A DNA stretch of 64,000 nucleotides, from positions 1-64,000 of the forward strand of contig JAFDZM010000071.1 in assembly GCA_018266915.1 (NCBI GenBank), read 5' to 3'. The position numbers and the translations under genes are program-made. Shown here one piece after another: positions 18,283 to 28,463 of the stretch. The stretch comes from Bacteroidota bacterium. GTDB taxonomy: Bacteria > Bacteroidota > Bacteroidia > Sphingobacteriales > Sphingobacteriaceae. Every line of letters starts with the position of its first letter. Within the stretch, counting starts at the first letter, position 1. The notes below the pieces were generated by a model. That model made no database searches and had not been told where the DNA came from. It saw only the letters and a list, made by a program, of their open reading frames with translations.

Positions 18283-19086
18283 ATGCAAAACCCGGACATC
18301 GCCAAAGGCTTTCAGCAGGTCGATAATTCACAAACTGAATTCCTGATCCAGTTTTTAGAGGACGTTTTCAATTTTCCAAGCGTACAGGAGGGCTTTGCTC
18401 ATCAGCTCGCCCTGATGGACATACACCCCGGCGATCACGTTCTGGATGTTGGATGTGGCATTGGCGTGCATGCGCTTGCAATGGCCAAACTTGCAGGAAC
18501 GACCGGCCGTGTAGTAGGCACTGATCTTAGCCAGGCTATGGTTGAGGCAGCCGGGAAACGTCATGCCAATAGCAGCCTGCCGATGGAATTTGTGGTCGCT
18601 TCGGCTACTGAACAACCCTTTCCCGATGAGTCGTTCGATTGTATCCATATGGAACGGGTGATGATGTATATTACCGATGTTGATGCGGTGTTCCGCGAAT
18701 TCCGAAGGGTATTAAAACCGGGCGGGCGACTGTTGATCTACGACATGCTGTGGGACGGCCTCACTATTCCACACCCAGATAAACAGCTTACACGAAGGAT
18801 AATCCACTACATTGCCGATAGCTTCCCTTCCGGTCGGATTGGCGTTGAACTATGGCATTACTTTACCGATCACGGATTTAGGGATATGCAAACAAAAAAC
18901 ATCGGCTACGTAGGCGCTGATATAGAATTCTCAAAACGGGTAGTGGAAGGTATTACAAGGACAGGTATTCCTGCAGCATTCACGCAGGATGAGATCGACG
19001 GCTTTTGGTCATGGCTGGAAGAGGATAGCCGCAAGGGGCGTTATAATACCGTTTTTCCGGGTGTGATGGTGGTGGGGGTGAAGTGA
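18283..19086 (+). CDS. Class I SAM-dependent methyltransferase
   Basis: A 267-residue methyltransferase. The SAM-binding motif I is VLDVGCGIGVHALAMA (residues about 51-66), the acidic loop is VVGTDLSQAM, and FPDESFDCIHMERVMMYI is motif IV to V. RVLKPGGRLLIYDM is typical of UbiE-like and Erg6-like small-molecule methyltransferases. The C-terminal half is the family cap that selects the substrate. There is no signal peptide and no clear functional partner nearby, so the substrate cannot be named. Confidence 0.88.
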   Translation: MQNPDIAKGFQQVDNSQTEFLIQFLEDVFNFPSVQEGFAHQLALMDIHPGDHVLDVGCGIGVHALAMAKLAGTTGRVVGTDLSQAMVEAAGKRHANSSLPMEFVVASATEQPFPDESFDCIHMERVMMYITDVDAVFREFRRVLKPGGRLLIYDMLWDGLTIPHPDKQLTRRIIHYIADSFPSGRIGVELWHYFTDHGFRDMQTKNIGYVGADIEFSKRVVEGITRTGIPAAFTQDEIDGFWSWLEEDSRKGRYNTVFPGVMVVGVK

Positions 19087-19219
19087 AGTAGCTTTACGGT
19101 TGTTAGTTTGCAGTGGCCAGTTTTAGAGTTTGTATGCTATTTGGAGAGACGCGATCCTAAAATCAAGATAAGCATTCGTTGCAAATGGGCGCAAATCAAA
19201 GAATCAGGTAAATCCTACT

Positions 19220-19792
19220 TTAATCTTTAGAGAGTTTCGGCCAAGAATCTACTCCTGCATTTATTAAATCTTGCGCACCGGGGAGTATGTCAAAAGCTCC
19301 AATCTTTGTAATAGACAGCTTTTGTATTTGAGACTTTAATTTCCTTGACGCCTTTTCAATTTCCTTCCAATTCCATTGATCTGCCCTACCCATAAATTTG
19401 GGAATGCCTTCACGTGCAAATGCTCCAGCTTTATTAAAATGACCAATGTGCGAATTGTAAAGTAAATTGTTTCTCAACCCTCCAAAAAAAAGTTGTATAA
19501 GACCCCAACCATTTGTATCATATCTAAATGTATGCCCATTACAAGATTTTGGATTTAAATCAACTCGGTTAAAAATCACTTCACCATCAAATAACGATGA
19601 CCATAAATGAAAGGTGCAAGCAAATTTATCGCCATTTACGAGATCAAACTTATTAGTGATTTCTTCAAGCGAGTTGTACTCGCTCACTTTTTGGCCATAT
19701 TCTGATGATAAGTCAAAAATTCGCAAATCTGTTTCTGCAAAAATGAATTTCAAAATTTCAACTTTGTCGCTTTTTGTCAGCAAAAAAATCAT
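19220..19792 (-). CDS. Hypothetical protein, AT-rich gene
   Basis: A 190-residue protein not recognised. It starts MIFLLTKSDKVEILKFIFAE and contains a conserved-looking core (FTFHLW-like segment, then FNRVDLNPKSCNGHTFRYD, GWGLIQLFFGG). There is no signal peptide. Its base composition is visibly more AT-rich than its neighbours and it stands alone between eno and a methyltransferase gene, which suggests recent acquisition. No motif points to an enzyme. Confidence 0.6.
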   Translation of the reverse strand: MIFLLTKSDKVEILKFIFAETDLRIFDLSSEYGQKVSEYNSLEEITNKFDLVNGDKFACTFHLWSSLFDGEVIFNRVDLNPKSCNGHTFRYDTNGWGLIQLFFGGLRNNLLYNSHIGHFNKAGAFAREGIPKFMGRADQWNWKEIEKASRKLKSQIQKLSITKIGAFDILPGAQDLINAGVDSWPKLSKD

Positions 19793-19829
19793 AAGTCATC
19801 CTTATTAAATTAATATTGGTTAATATAAC

Positions 19830-19857
19830 AAAAAAGCTCCCCAAATTGGAGAGCTTT
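19830..19857 (-). terminator. Intrinsic terminator of eno
   Basis: On the minus strand AAAGCTCTCC pairs with GGGGAGCTTT around AATT and is followed by a T run. Confidence 0.75.
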
Positions 19858-19882
19858 CTGCTTTCGCCTTTAAGCTTTCACC

Positions 19883-21278
<1,396 letters not shown>

Positions 21279-21433
21279 ATAAATATTTAGGATTACACAG
21301 ATTTAATATAATGATTACACTGATAGAGTGTTAATTGTCAGTAGTCAATAGTGAGTACTCAGTATGTTGCAGCTACTAATTCTGTATTTATTGATCTGCA
21401 TATTTGCACATTCACACATCTGCACATCCAAAA

Positions 21434-22531
21434 CTACTCCCATTTAAAAGTTTTCACTGCAACAACATATACGCCGATGAACCATATGCCGAGGATCAGT
21501 AATTGATGGGAAACATCAACCAATGATGCTCCTTCAAAAGCTACTTTACGCATCGCTTCGTTCAGGTGGGTTAATGGCAATACCCTGCTGATATGCTGCA
21601 GCCAGCCGGGGAATGCAGCAGTAGAGAAAAATGTGCCTGATAAAAGAAACTGCGGTAAAGTAATAATATTAGAGAAAGGTGGCACAGAACTTTCATTTTT
21701 GGCAACGCCGGATATAATAAAGCCAAAGCCCATAAAGATGATCAGGCCGATGGCGGATAAGATCAGCATATTGATGACGGTGGTGAGCCCATGAATCAAC
21801 GTAAAGTTAAAGGCGTAGTGACCAATTGCGATAATGAATAATGCGCCCGCCAACGCAAAAACAATACGTGCCAACGCCTCACCCAAGACAATGCTGTAAC
21901 GTTTTACCGGAGTAGCGAAAAAGCGTTTGATCACCAACGTTAAACGCAAACTAAGGAAAACGAACGCTGTACCGAAAACTCCGCTGCTGAGCAGCGAAAA
22001 TCCCAGCATACCGGGAAGGATAAAATCAATATAACGGTACTCGCGGCCCTGTATGGTGGTTTCTTTTACTTCGGCTAATTGGGGCTGATTTTTGTTCATC
22101 GCCGCATTTGCTTGGTATAAGATATTATTTAAAGTAGACTTCAAAATGCCACCCTTCGATGATGCTTTGGTATACTGAACATCAATTGTAAAAGGGGGCA
22201 TCGCATTATTCTTTTTAATATCCAATATCGCATCAATCGACCCTTTAGACAGATTTTTATTCATCTCCTCAGTCGACTGATCTTTGATCAGATTCAACAT
22301 CTGGTTCGTTTTCAGCGCCTGGTAAACCTCGCTTGTGGTATCGCAACCTTTAGCCACGCCCACATCCACAGTCACACCGCTTCCCCCAATGTTGGCGAAC
22401 ACCACGATAAATATTAACGGGAACACCAAACTAAACACCACAGCCGAAGGGCTGCGTAATATCGACCTTAAGCTGGCCTTGGCTATGGCAAGCGTTGCGC
22501 GGGTATTGCTGTAATTTTGATTATTTGTCAT
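21434..22531 (-). CDS. ABC-2 type transporter permease
   Basis: A 365-residue inner-membrane permease. It has the ABC-2 plan: an N-terminal helix (VVFSLVFPLIFIVVFANI), a periplasmic domain of about 130 residues, then five helices from about residue 170 (FILPGMLGFSLLSSG) to the C-terminus. The segment FLLSGTFFSTAAFPGWLQ is typical of drug or polymer exporters of this class. It lies just downstream of its ATPase, with an empty hairpin repeat between. The substrate is unknown; the family includes daunorubicin- and Na+-exporters. Confidence 0.9.
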   Translation of the reverse strand: MTNNQNYSNTRATLAIAKASLRSILRSPSAVVFSLVFPLIFIVVFANIGGSGVTVDVGVAKGCDTTSEVYQALKTNQMLNLIKDQSTEEMNKNLSKGSIDAILDIKKNNAMPPFTIDVQYTKASSKGGILKSTLNNILYQANAAMNKNQPQLAEVKETTIQGREYRYIDFILPGMLGFSLLSSGVFGTAFVFLSLRLTLVIKRFFATPVKRYSIVLGEALARIVFALAGALFIIAIGHYAFNFTLIHGLTTVINMLILSAIGLIIFMGFGFIISGVAKNESSVPPFSNIITLPQFLLSGTFFSTAAFPGWLQHISRVLPLTHLNEAMRKVAFEGASLVDVSHQLLILGIWFIGVYVVAVKTFKWE

Positions 22532-22564
22532 TTGTCATTAGTGAATGGTCAATTGTGAGTGGTA

Positions 22565-22677
22565 GCCTCACCCCGGCCCTCTCCAAGGGAGAGGGAGTAA
22601 AAGCTTTTTTATATATGATAATGCTCATTTAATTGCGCGAATTAAGTCCTCTCCTTTGGAGAGCATTTAGGTGAGGC
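22565..22677. repeat. Empty REP-like inverted hairpin pair between ABC genes
   Basis: The left unit is GCCTCACCCCGGCCCTCTCC and GGGAGAGGGAGT; the right unit is GTCCTCTCC, TTTGGAGAGCATTT and AGGTGAGGC. It fills almost the whole gap between the ATPase stop and the permease start and could separate their expression. Confidence 0.85.
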
Positions 22678-22678
22678 T

Positions 22679-23443
22679 TTATTCCTCCCGCCATTCCTTG
22701 CCGGTCAGGTTGATAAATACGTCTTCCAGGTTGGCCAGTTTTACTTGCTTCGGTCGTTCAAAGCCGCTGGCTACCAGTTTATCTATAAAATTATCGGGTG
22801 TATCAATGCCGATCACTTTGCCGCCATCAATAAAAGCCACGCGGTCGCACAATACCTCCGCTTCGTCCATATAGTGTGTGGTGATCACCACTGTAGTTCC
22901 GTTTGCACGTATTTCACGGATCAAATCCCATAAGTTACGGCGTGCCTGCGGGTCGAGGCCGGTTGTGGGTTCATCCAGAAAAATAATGCGCGGGTCGTTG
23001 ATCAATGTAGTAGCGATAGAAAAACGTTGCTTTTGTCCGCCTGAAAGATCTTTATATTTTGCTTTGGCTTTTTCAGTCAGGGCCACTTTGCCGAGCATCT
23101 CCATTGGCGTTTTGTTGATGCCGTATAGTCCTGAGAACAGCACGATCAGTTCTGATAAATTCAGGTTAGGGTAATAACCCGCCGCCTGCAACTGTACACC
23201 GATACGTTTTTTAATGTTATCGGCATCCTTTTCAATTGAGAAGCCGTCTACCGAAATTTCGCCGGAAGTTTTATCGCGAAGTGTTTCTATGATCTCAAGA
23301 GTAGTGGTTTTCCCGGCACCGTTGGGGCCAAGCAGCCCAAATATTTCGCCTTCATAAACCTCAAAGCTGATATCGTCTACAGCAGTGAAATCGCCATACT
23401 TTTTTACCAGGTTTTTTACTGTGATGATCGGTTTGTTTACCAT
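22679..23443 (-). CDS. ABC transporter ATP-binding protein
   Basis: The 254-residue ATPase partner of the downstream ABC-2 permease. Walker A is GPNGAGKTT (residues about 38-46), the signature is LSGGQKQR, Walker B is IIFLDEPTTGLDP, and the switch histidine is in VITTHYMDEAE. The sequence is of the drug-exporter (CcmA/DrrA-like) subfamily. Transcription runs from this gene into the permease gene. Confidence 0.93.
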   Translation of the reverse strand: MVNKPIITVKNLVKKYGDFTAVDDISFEVYEGEIFGLLGPNGAGKTTTLEIIETLRDKTSGEISVDGFSIEKDADNIKKRIGVQLQAAGYYPNLNLSELIVLFSGLYGINKTPMEMLGKVALTEKAKAKYKDLSGGQKQRFSIATTLINDPRIIFLDEPTTGLDPQARRNLWDLIREIRANGTTVVITTHYMDEAEVLCDRVAFIDGGKVIGIDTPDNFIDKLVASGFERPKQVKLANLEDVFINLTGKEWREE

Positions 23444-23676
23444 GCTGTAAAAATGATACAGAAAAATGGAATATCAATGAGTTTTTCGGTGAATAGCGTA
23501 ATTTTTACGGTGGAAGAGATTAGGTTATACGTTTTACGTGGTATGCTATACGTTCAACGTAAAACGTATTACGTATAACCTTTCTTCATTTGAGCCGGAA
23601 GAATTTGAAAAGTTAGGGGGAGAAGGTTCTGTTCCAATTCAGAAAGAGATCTGAATGATAAGCTAAGCCATTTAAA

Positions 23677-23760
23677 TCAACTCAGCAGGTTAGCAAACGA
23701 GCGTGTAAATGTTTCCAGCCGCTCGAACAGGAAGTTTGAAAAATGTGTTAATGTCTTCAT
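23677..23760 (-). CDS. Possible small protein of 27 residues
   Basis: An ATG at 23760 opens MKTLTHFSNFLFERLETFTR and continues SFANLLS to a stop. The peptide could form an amphipathic helix. A perfect 9-base inverted repeat (23782-23808) lies just upstream. No homology is known to me and an ORF of this size can occur by chance. Confidence 0.25.
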   Translation of the reverse strand: MKTLTHFSNFLFERLETFTRSFANLLS

Positions 23761-23945
23761 GTAGTTAATGTTATGCAAAATAACAGAACGTGTATTAAGC
23801 GTTCTGTTAAGATGTGTTAAGATATTATTATGTTATGTTAATGGAGAGGATTGAGAGCCAAGATTCAAGAACCAGGAGTCAAGAAGACCAATGAATAGGT
23901 ATGCTTTGTCTTGATTCTTGCTTCCTGGCTCTTGACTCTAATAAA

Positions 23946-24044
23946 TTATTTGACCAAATGACCCAAAGAATGGATGACAGCATGGAGTTGGTGTAATGCC
24001 TGTGTAGCCAAGTGAACGATCTGGATCAGTAATAGAGTTTTCAT
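23946..24044 (-). CDS. Possible small protein of 32 residues
   Basis: An ATG at 24044 opens MKTLLLIQIVHLATQALHQL and continues HAVIHSLGHLVK to a stop. It shares the MKTL start and helical, hydrophobic character with the frame at 23677-23760 on the same strand. Support is weak. Confidence 0.2.
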   Translation of the reverse strand: MKTLLLIQIVHLATQALHQLHAVIHSLGHLVK

Positions 24045-24198
24045 GATTTTGTTTATGATTTACGATACAAATATGTCCCCGCCCACAAAAAACCGTGAGA
24101 GGTATTAGGCGAACGGCGGCAAATCGTCGGTGAAGTGGGGAAGGGAATTGGATAAGCCGGTGAAATTTACCGGGGAGGTTATAAATACTCAAAAAGAT

Positions 24199-24345
24199 TG
24201 TCATTTCGAACCTGCCAGGGCGGACTGTGTGAGGAAGGCAGGTGAGAAATCCTATACGACTATGCAAGACGAACCATTGTATGGAGTATAAGATTTCTCC
24301 TCACCCTCACTACTTGATCCCATCGCTGTTCGTTCGAAATGACAA
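24199..24345. repeat. Dispersed repeat of the TCATTTCGAA...GAGAAATC type
   Basis: TTGTCATTTCGAACCTGCC on the left and TTCGTTCGAAATGACAAG on the right are inverted, with GAGAAATCCTATACGAC against AGTATAAGATTTCTC inside. The family is widespread between Bacteroidota genes as far as I recall; only this copy is in the window. Confidence 0.6.
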
Positions 24346-24351
24346 GAATTT

Positions 24352-25149
24352 TTAATAATCCGTATATAAACCCGCGTTAAATCTCTTAGCCAATAGCCCA
24401 GTCGCTTTTTCGGTATCGATATCAACAACCAATACACCAACTTCTGAGTAAGGTTGATGCGCAACACAATTTCCATCCGGATCGATCACACAGGTAGCTG
24501 ATTCAGGATATTTCATGGTGTAATTGCAAGCGGCGTAGTAAATGGTATTTTCCATTGCACGCATCATGATGGCTTTTTCGTAGTATGGGTTATTTTTGTT
24601 ACCCCATTCGTACAGTTTGTCACCATGAGTATCATTGCCGGTGCAATGCGGATGGAATACAATTTTAGCATCTCTTCTGGCTGGCCATCTTACCGATTCA
24701 GGATAACGGAAACCTTCATGACAAATGGTGATCCCGAATTTAACGCCGTTGACTTCAAATATGGCTTTCTCATTGCCGGTGATAAACAGCTCGTCTTCTG
24801 TAGGTGGCGATAATTGGTTTTTAGTTTGACGGCCAAGCACTTCGCCTGTTGCTGATATTACCCAAGCCAGGTTTAATATACCATCCGGATGGTCCCAATC
24901 CATCGGTATAATAACTGCAATAGCATTTTCTTTAGCCATTGTGCAAACGCTTTTCAGCGCGGCCTCCAGTTTGGCAGGCGAATGCGCTTCTACTTCAAAG
25001 CCAACGCCACGTAGACCGGGTATATAAGATTCAGGAAAACAAACGATCTCAGCCTTTTGCGCTGCCGCCTCTTTTATCATTTTATCGACCCATTGCAGGC
25101 CGTCTTCTATTGATTTTGGAAATGGAGGTGAGGCTAAGGCAATCTTCAT
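24352..25149 (-). CDS. Carbon-nitrogen hydrolase (nitrilase superfamily)
   Basis: A 265-residue cytoplasmic amidohydrolase. The Glu-Lys-Cys triad of the superfamily is visible: Glu in EIVCFPESYIPG (about residue 41), Lys in GRQTKNQLSP (about 110), and Cys in GITICHEGFRYPE (about 143). The histidine-rich stretch KIVFHPHCTGNDTHGD follows the nucleophile loop. It belongs to the general amidase branch of the family, and its substrate is not obvious. It lies downstream of carA, but the carA terminator between them argues for separate transcription. Confidence 0.88.
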   Translation of the reverse strand: MKIALASPPFPKSIEDGLQWVDKMIKEAAAQKAEIVCFPESYIPGLRGVGFEVEAHSPAKLEAALKSVCTMAKENAIAVIIPMDWDHPDGILNLAWVISATGEVLGRQTKNQLSPPTEDELFITGNEKAIFEVNGVKFGITICHEGFRYPESVRWPARRDAKIVFHPHCTGNDTHGDKLYEWGNKNNPYYEKAIMMRAMENTIYYAACNYTMKYPESATCVIDPDGNCVAHQPYSEVGVLVVDIDTEKATGLLAKRFNAGLYTDY

Positions 25150-25195
25150 AAAATATATTCGAATTAATCAGGGGATGGTCAAATCTATAAAAATA

Positions 25196-25223
25196 AAAAA
25201 GGCGGGAAGAATTTTCCCGCCTT
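25196..25223 (-). terminator. Intrinsic terminator of carA
   Basis: GGCGGGAAGAATTTTCCCGCC forms a strong stem in pieces GGCGGGAA and TTCCCGCC, with T run on the minus strand. Confidence 0.85.
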
Positions 25224-25234
25224 CAGTTTGTTTC

Positions 25235-26338
25235 TTATTGCATCAGCTTGATGAAATCATCAAACAAATATCTTGAGTCGTGCGGACCTGGTGATGATTC
25301 CGGGTGATATTGCACCGAGAATGCCTTTTTACCTTTCACGCGTATACCTTCAATCGATTGGTCATTCAGGTTGACGTGGGTGATCTCTACTTTATCAGAT
25401 GCACGAACCGCTTCAGGAACTACACCAAAACCATGGTTTTGCGAAGTAACCTCACAATGATCGATAATAATATTTTTTACCGGGTGGTTTAAACCGCGGT
25501 GACCGTTGAACATTTTCTGAGTCGGGATGTCATTTGCCAGCGCCAGTAACTGGTGACCCAGGCATATACCGAACATCGGTTTATCTGATTTTAATATGTC
25601 TTTTACAGTCTCTACAGCGTAAGGCATAGCCGAGGGGTCGCCGGGACCGTTAGAAACAAAGTAACCATTAGGCGCAAAATCTTTTTCCATTTCCTGGAAG
25701 CTGGTCTTGGCCGGGTATACTTTGGCATATACGTCGCGGTCGTCGAAGTTGCGCAGGATGTTTTTCTTAACACCCAGGTCAAGAACTGCTACGCGGTATT
25801 TGGCGTTTTCTTCACCATAAGTATAAGTTTCGGTAGTTGAAACCTGTGACGACAGCTCCAATCCATCCATTGATGGTACTTTAGCCAGTTTTGCTTTCAG
25901 TTCTTCGATATCCAAAATTTCAGAAGAGATGATCGCGTTCATTGCGCCTTTATCGCGGATGTGGCGCACCAACTGACGGGTGTCGATATCAGAGATCGAT
26001 ACAATATTTTGTTCCTGGAAATAATCCTGGATAGATTCATCAGCCTGTTTGCGTGTGTAATAGATGTTATAGTTTTTGCAAACCAGTCCTGCAATCTGGA
26101 TACGATCTGATTCCACCTCGTTTTTAGCGATACCGTAATTGCCGATGTGCGCGTTGGTGGTCACCATGATCTGGCCGAAATAAGAAGGGTCAGTAAAAAT
26201 CTCCTGGTAGCCGGTCATCCCGGTATTAAAACATATTTCGCCGGTGGTGGTGCCTATTTTTCCGGCAGCTTTGCCATAAAATACAGTTCCGTCAGCCAGT
26301 AACAATACTGCGGGTAACTTGGTGAAGTTAGTGATCAT
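25235..26338 (-). CDS. carA: Carbamoyl-phosphate synthase, small (glutaminase) subunit
   Basis: Supplies ammonia from glutamine to CarB for carbamoyl phosphate, feeding pyrimidine and arginine synthesis. The start at 26338 gives MITNFTKLPAVLLLADGTVFYG, which fits the family and leaves 367 residues; an upstream ATG at 26422 would add 28 residues without counterpart. The N-terminal domain carries FNTGMTGYQEIFTDPSY. The glutaminase domain has SNGPGDPS, the nucleophile cysteine in GICLGHQLLALA, and the catalytic His/Glu in QYHPESSPGPHDS. A -7 box (TATCTTTG, complement of 26441-26448) predicts a leader of about 95 bases. Confidence 0.95.
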   Translation of the reverse strand: MITNFTKLPAVLLLADGTVFYGKAAGKIGTTTGEICFNTGMTGYQEIFTDPSYFGQIMVTTNAHIGNYGIAKNEVESDRIQIAGLVCKNYNIYYTRKQADESIQDYFQEQNIVSISDIDTRQLVRHIRDKGAMNAIISSEILDIEELKAKLAKVPSMDGLELSSQVSTTETYTYGEENAKYRVAVLDLGVKKNILRNFDDRDVYAKVYPAKTSFQEMEKDFAPNGYFVSNGPGDPSAMPYAVETVKDILKSDKPMFGICLGHQLLALANDIPTQKMFNGHRGLNHPVKNIIIDHCEVTSQNHGFGVVPEAVRASDKVEITHVNLNDQSIEGIRVKGKKAFSVQYHPESSPGPHDSRYLFDDFIKLMQ

Positions 26339-26440
26339 AGTAATAAAAAAATGAATAGTTAAAACGCCGGTTAGACTGAGGTTCAGCTCCGTGAAAGCAG
26401 TTGTAAGAAGTGCAATGGGCAACTACCGAATTCACGGCGG

Positions 26441-26448
26441 CAAAGATA
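26441..26448 (-). promoter_or_regulatory. -7 promoter box for carA
   Basis: TATCTTTG on the minus strand fits TAnnTTTG, 103 bases before the chosen start. Confidence 0.45.
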
Positions 26449-26626
26449 ATAATATGTCACGGATTTCACGAAGGTAAGACGCGAATTTCTCGAATTTTAT
26501 CAGATTCATACTTAGTGCATTACTAAATTTGCATAGCTTTTTGTATTCTGAGTTGGTCATCATCATTAAAATTAATTCGTGTAATTCGAATAAATTGGTG
26601 TAATTCGTGCAATTAATGTTACTACC

Positions 26627-27442
26627 ATGTCTGTAAATAAAGAGATTAAACGGGTTACTACCAATACCTTGCAGGAAATGAAGCAACGCGGCGAGCGTAT
26701 ATCTATGCTTACCGCTTATGATTTTTCCATGGCAACCATTGTGGATGCTGCCGGAACAGACATTATCCTGGTAGGCGATTCGGCCTCGAATGTAATGGCA
26801 GGTCATGAAACCACATTGCCTATTACACTTGACCAAATGATCTATCATGCTTCGTCAGTTGTTCGTGCGGCAAAAAGGGCATTGGTGATCGTTGATCTTC
26901 CTTTTGGCTCGTACCAGGGTAATTCTAAAGAGGCGCTTAATTCAGCTATCCGAATCATGAAGGAATCCGGTGCGCATGGTGTGAAGATAGAAGGTGGGGT
27001 GGAGATATCGGAATCGGTAACGCGTATCCTGACAGCCGGTATCCCGGTAATGGGACATTTGGGTTTAACGCCGCAATCGATCTACAAATTCGGCACCTAT
27101 ACCGTAAGGGCTAAGGAAGAGGCGGAAGCTCAAAAACTACGCGAGGACGCTATAAAATTGCAGGAGTTGGGCTGTTTTGGTATCGTGCTGGAAAAAATAC
27201 CTGCTCAACTGGCAAAAGAAGTTGCAGAAAGTGTAAGCATCCCTATAATCGGTATTGGCGCAGGAAAATACTGCGACGGACAGGTTTTGGTGATCCATGA
27301 TATGCTGGGCCTGAACAAAGGATTTAAGCCAAGATTTTTGAGGCAATATGCTGACTTGTATACCGTTATGAATGATGCGATTGAAAAATATATTAGTGAT
27401 GTGAAGTCGAAAGATTTTCCGAACGAAAAAGAACAATACTAA
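26627..27442 (+). CDS. panB: 3-methyl-2-oxobutanoate hydroxymethyltransferase
   Basis: Makes ketopantoate from 2-oxoisovalerate and methylene-tetrahydrofolate, the first step of pantothenate and CoA synthesis. The 271-residue length is typical. Family motifs are [39 protein letters not shown] (Asp ligand for Mg), [30 protein letters not shown], and [18 protein letters not shown]. The reader finds panB alone here; panC and panD are not in the window. It is divergent from carA. Short repeated units (GTAATTCG) fill the upstream gap. Confidence 0.96.
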   Translation: MSVNKEIKRVTTNTLQEMKQRGERISMLTAYDFSMATIVDAAGTDIILVGDSASNVMAGHETTLPITLDQMIYHASSVVRAAKRALVIVDLPFGSYQGNSKEALNSAIRIMKESGAHGVKIEGGVEISESVTRILTAGIPVMGHLGLTPQSIYKFGTYTVRAKEEAEAQKLREDAIKLQELGCFGIVLEKIPAQLAKEVAESVSIPIIGIGAGKYCDGQVLVIHDMLGLNKGFKPRFLRQYADLYTVMNDAIEKYISDVKSKDFPNEKEQY

Positions 27443-27500
27443 TGTGCAGATTTGCGAATATGCAGATGTGCAAATGTGAATATGCAGATGTGCAGATGAT
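27443..27500. repeat. Low-complexity tandem repeat of ATATGCAGATGTGCA type
   Basis: Units such as AATATGCAGATGTGCA recur three times with small changes. A related stretch in the other orientation lies at 21396-21430 (TCTGCATATTTGCACATTC). Confidence 0.6.
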
Positions 27501-27562
27501 AAATCAAAATTGATAATTGATTGTTTATTCCAATGAACCTTTAATTATCAAACCTACAACCA

Positions 27563-28285
27563 ATGGGCAAAGTGTATATCAAATACGTGAACCAGGAGAT
27601 CACGGACAAGGATATTATTTATGAAGACAACCACCTCATCGCAATTAACAAACGCGCGGGGGATATTGTGCAGGTAGATGATACCGGGGATGAGTCGCTT
27701 GACGAAAAAGTAAAAAAATACCTTGCCAAAAAATATAATAAACCCAACGGAGCTTTCTTAGGTGTTGTGCATCGTTTAGACCGTCCTGTAAGCGGACTGA
27801 TCCTGTTCGCAAAAACGAGCAAGGGACTCGACCGGATGAACAATCTCTTCAAACGGCGCGAAATACAAAAAACCTACTATGCGGTTGTGCGCAAACGTCC
27901 CGAGCCAACCGAAGGGAAGCTGGTGCATTGGCTGCTTAAGAACCCGCAGAAGAATGTGACCAAAGCTTATGACCAGGAAGTGCCCGGAAGTCAACGGTCG
28001 GAGTTAAGCTACAAATTGGTAGGAGAATTGGATGGATATTACCTATTGGAAGTAAACCCCATAACTGGCCGCCCGCATCAGATAAGGGTGCAACTATCTA
28101 CTTTAGGTTGCCCGATTGTAGGGGACAATAAATATGGTTATCCCCGCGGTAGTTTGAAAAATAGTATTAGTCTGCACGCCCGACGGCTGAAATTTATTCA
28201 TCCCATTAAACTAGAGCCAGTTGAAATAGTTGCGGAATTGCCCAAAGATGGTTTTTGGGAGAAGTTTGCAGGGATGATTGAATAG
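27563..28285 (+). CDS. RluA-family 23S rRNA/tRNA pseudouridine synthase
   Basis: Isomerises uridine to pseudouridine in structured RNA. The catalytic motif is VHRLDRPVSGLILFAKT, with the nucleophile Asp at about residue 73. PITGRPHQIRVQLSTLGCPIVGDNKYG is the second conserved segment. At 240 residues it lacks the N-terminal S4 domain found in RluC and RluD, which fits the single-domain RluA or TruC-like group. The target RNA site cannot be told from sequence. Confidence 0.9.
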   Translation: MGKVYIKYVNQEITDKDIIYEDNHLIAINKRAGDIVQVDDTGDESLDEKVKKYLAKKYNKPNGAFLGVVHRLDRPVSGLILFAKTSKGLDRMNNLFKRREIQKTYYAVVRKRPEPTEGKLVHWLLKNPQKNVTKAYDQEVPGSQRSELSYKLVGELDGYYLLEVNPITGRPHQIRVQLSTLGCPIVGDNKYGYPRGSLKNSISLHARRLKFIHPIKLEPVEIVAELPKDGFWEKFAGMIE

Positions 28286-28314
28286 CGCTCAATTAATTCC
28301 GTACCTTCTAATAA

Positions 28315-28460
28315 ATATATTTTTGCTACCAACATTTGACCCCGATGGGGTCGGGTGGAATAATGGTTTTACGGTTGGTCAGGTACTTGCGCCGTAGGCG
28401 CAAAATGTTGGTAGAAAAAAAATGGAGAAAAATTAAGCATGCCGTAGGTATGCAACCTTG
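28315..28460. repeat. Compound hairpin element with CCGTAGG stem-loops
   Basis: Outer arms TTTTTGCTACCAACATTT and AAAATGTTGGTAGAAAAA are inverted. Inside and next to them are three tight stem-loops: ACCCCGATGGGGT, GCGCCGTAGGCGC and CATGCCGTAGGTATG. It fills the gap between convergent genes. Confidence 0.7.
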
Positions 28461-28463
28461 CCA

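Larger units (their letters stand above)
23444..24351. other. Long intergenic region with several repeats and two possible tiny ORFs
   Basis: About 900 bases without a recognised gene. It holds a low-complexity inverted repeat at 23521-23582 (ACGTTTTACG against CGTAAAACGT), a hairpin at 23782-23808 (AACAGAACG, CGTTCTGTT), another inverted repeat at 23852-23940 (GAGCCAAGATTCAAG against CTTGATTCTTG, CTTGACTC), and a dispersed repeat at 24199-24345. Two minus-strand frames of 27 and 32 codons are listed separately. Confidence 0.6.

Noticed and set aside
26339..26422. A 28-residue N-terminal extension of CarA
   Set aside because: The residues do not resemble CarA, and the region is better explained as a 5' leader.
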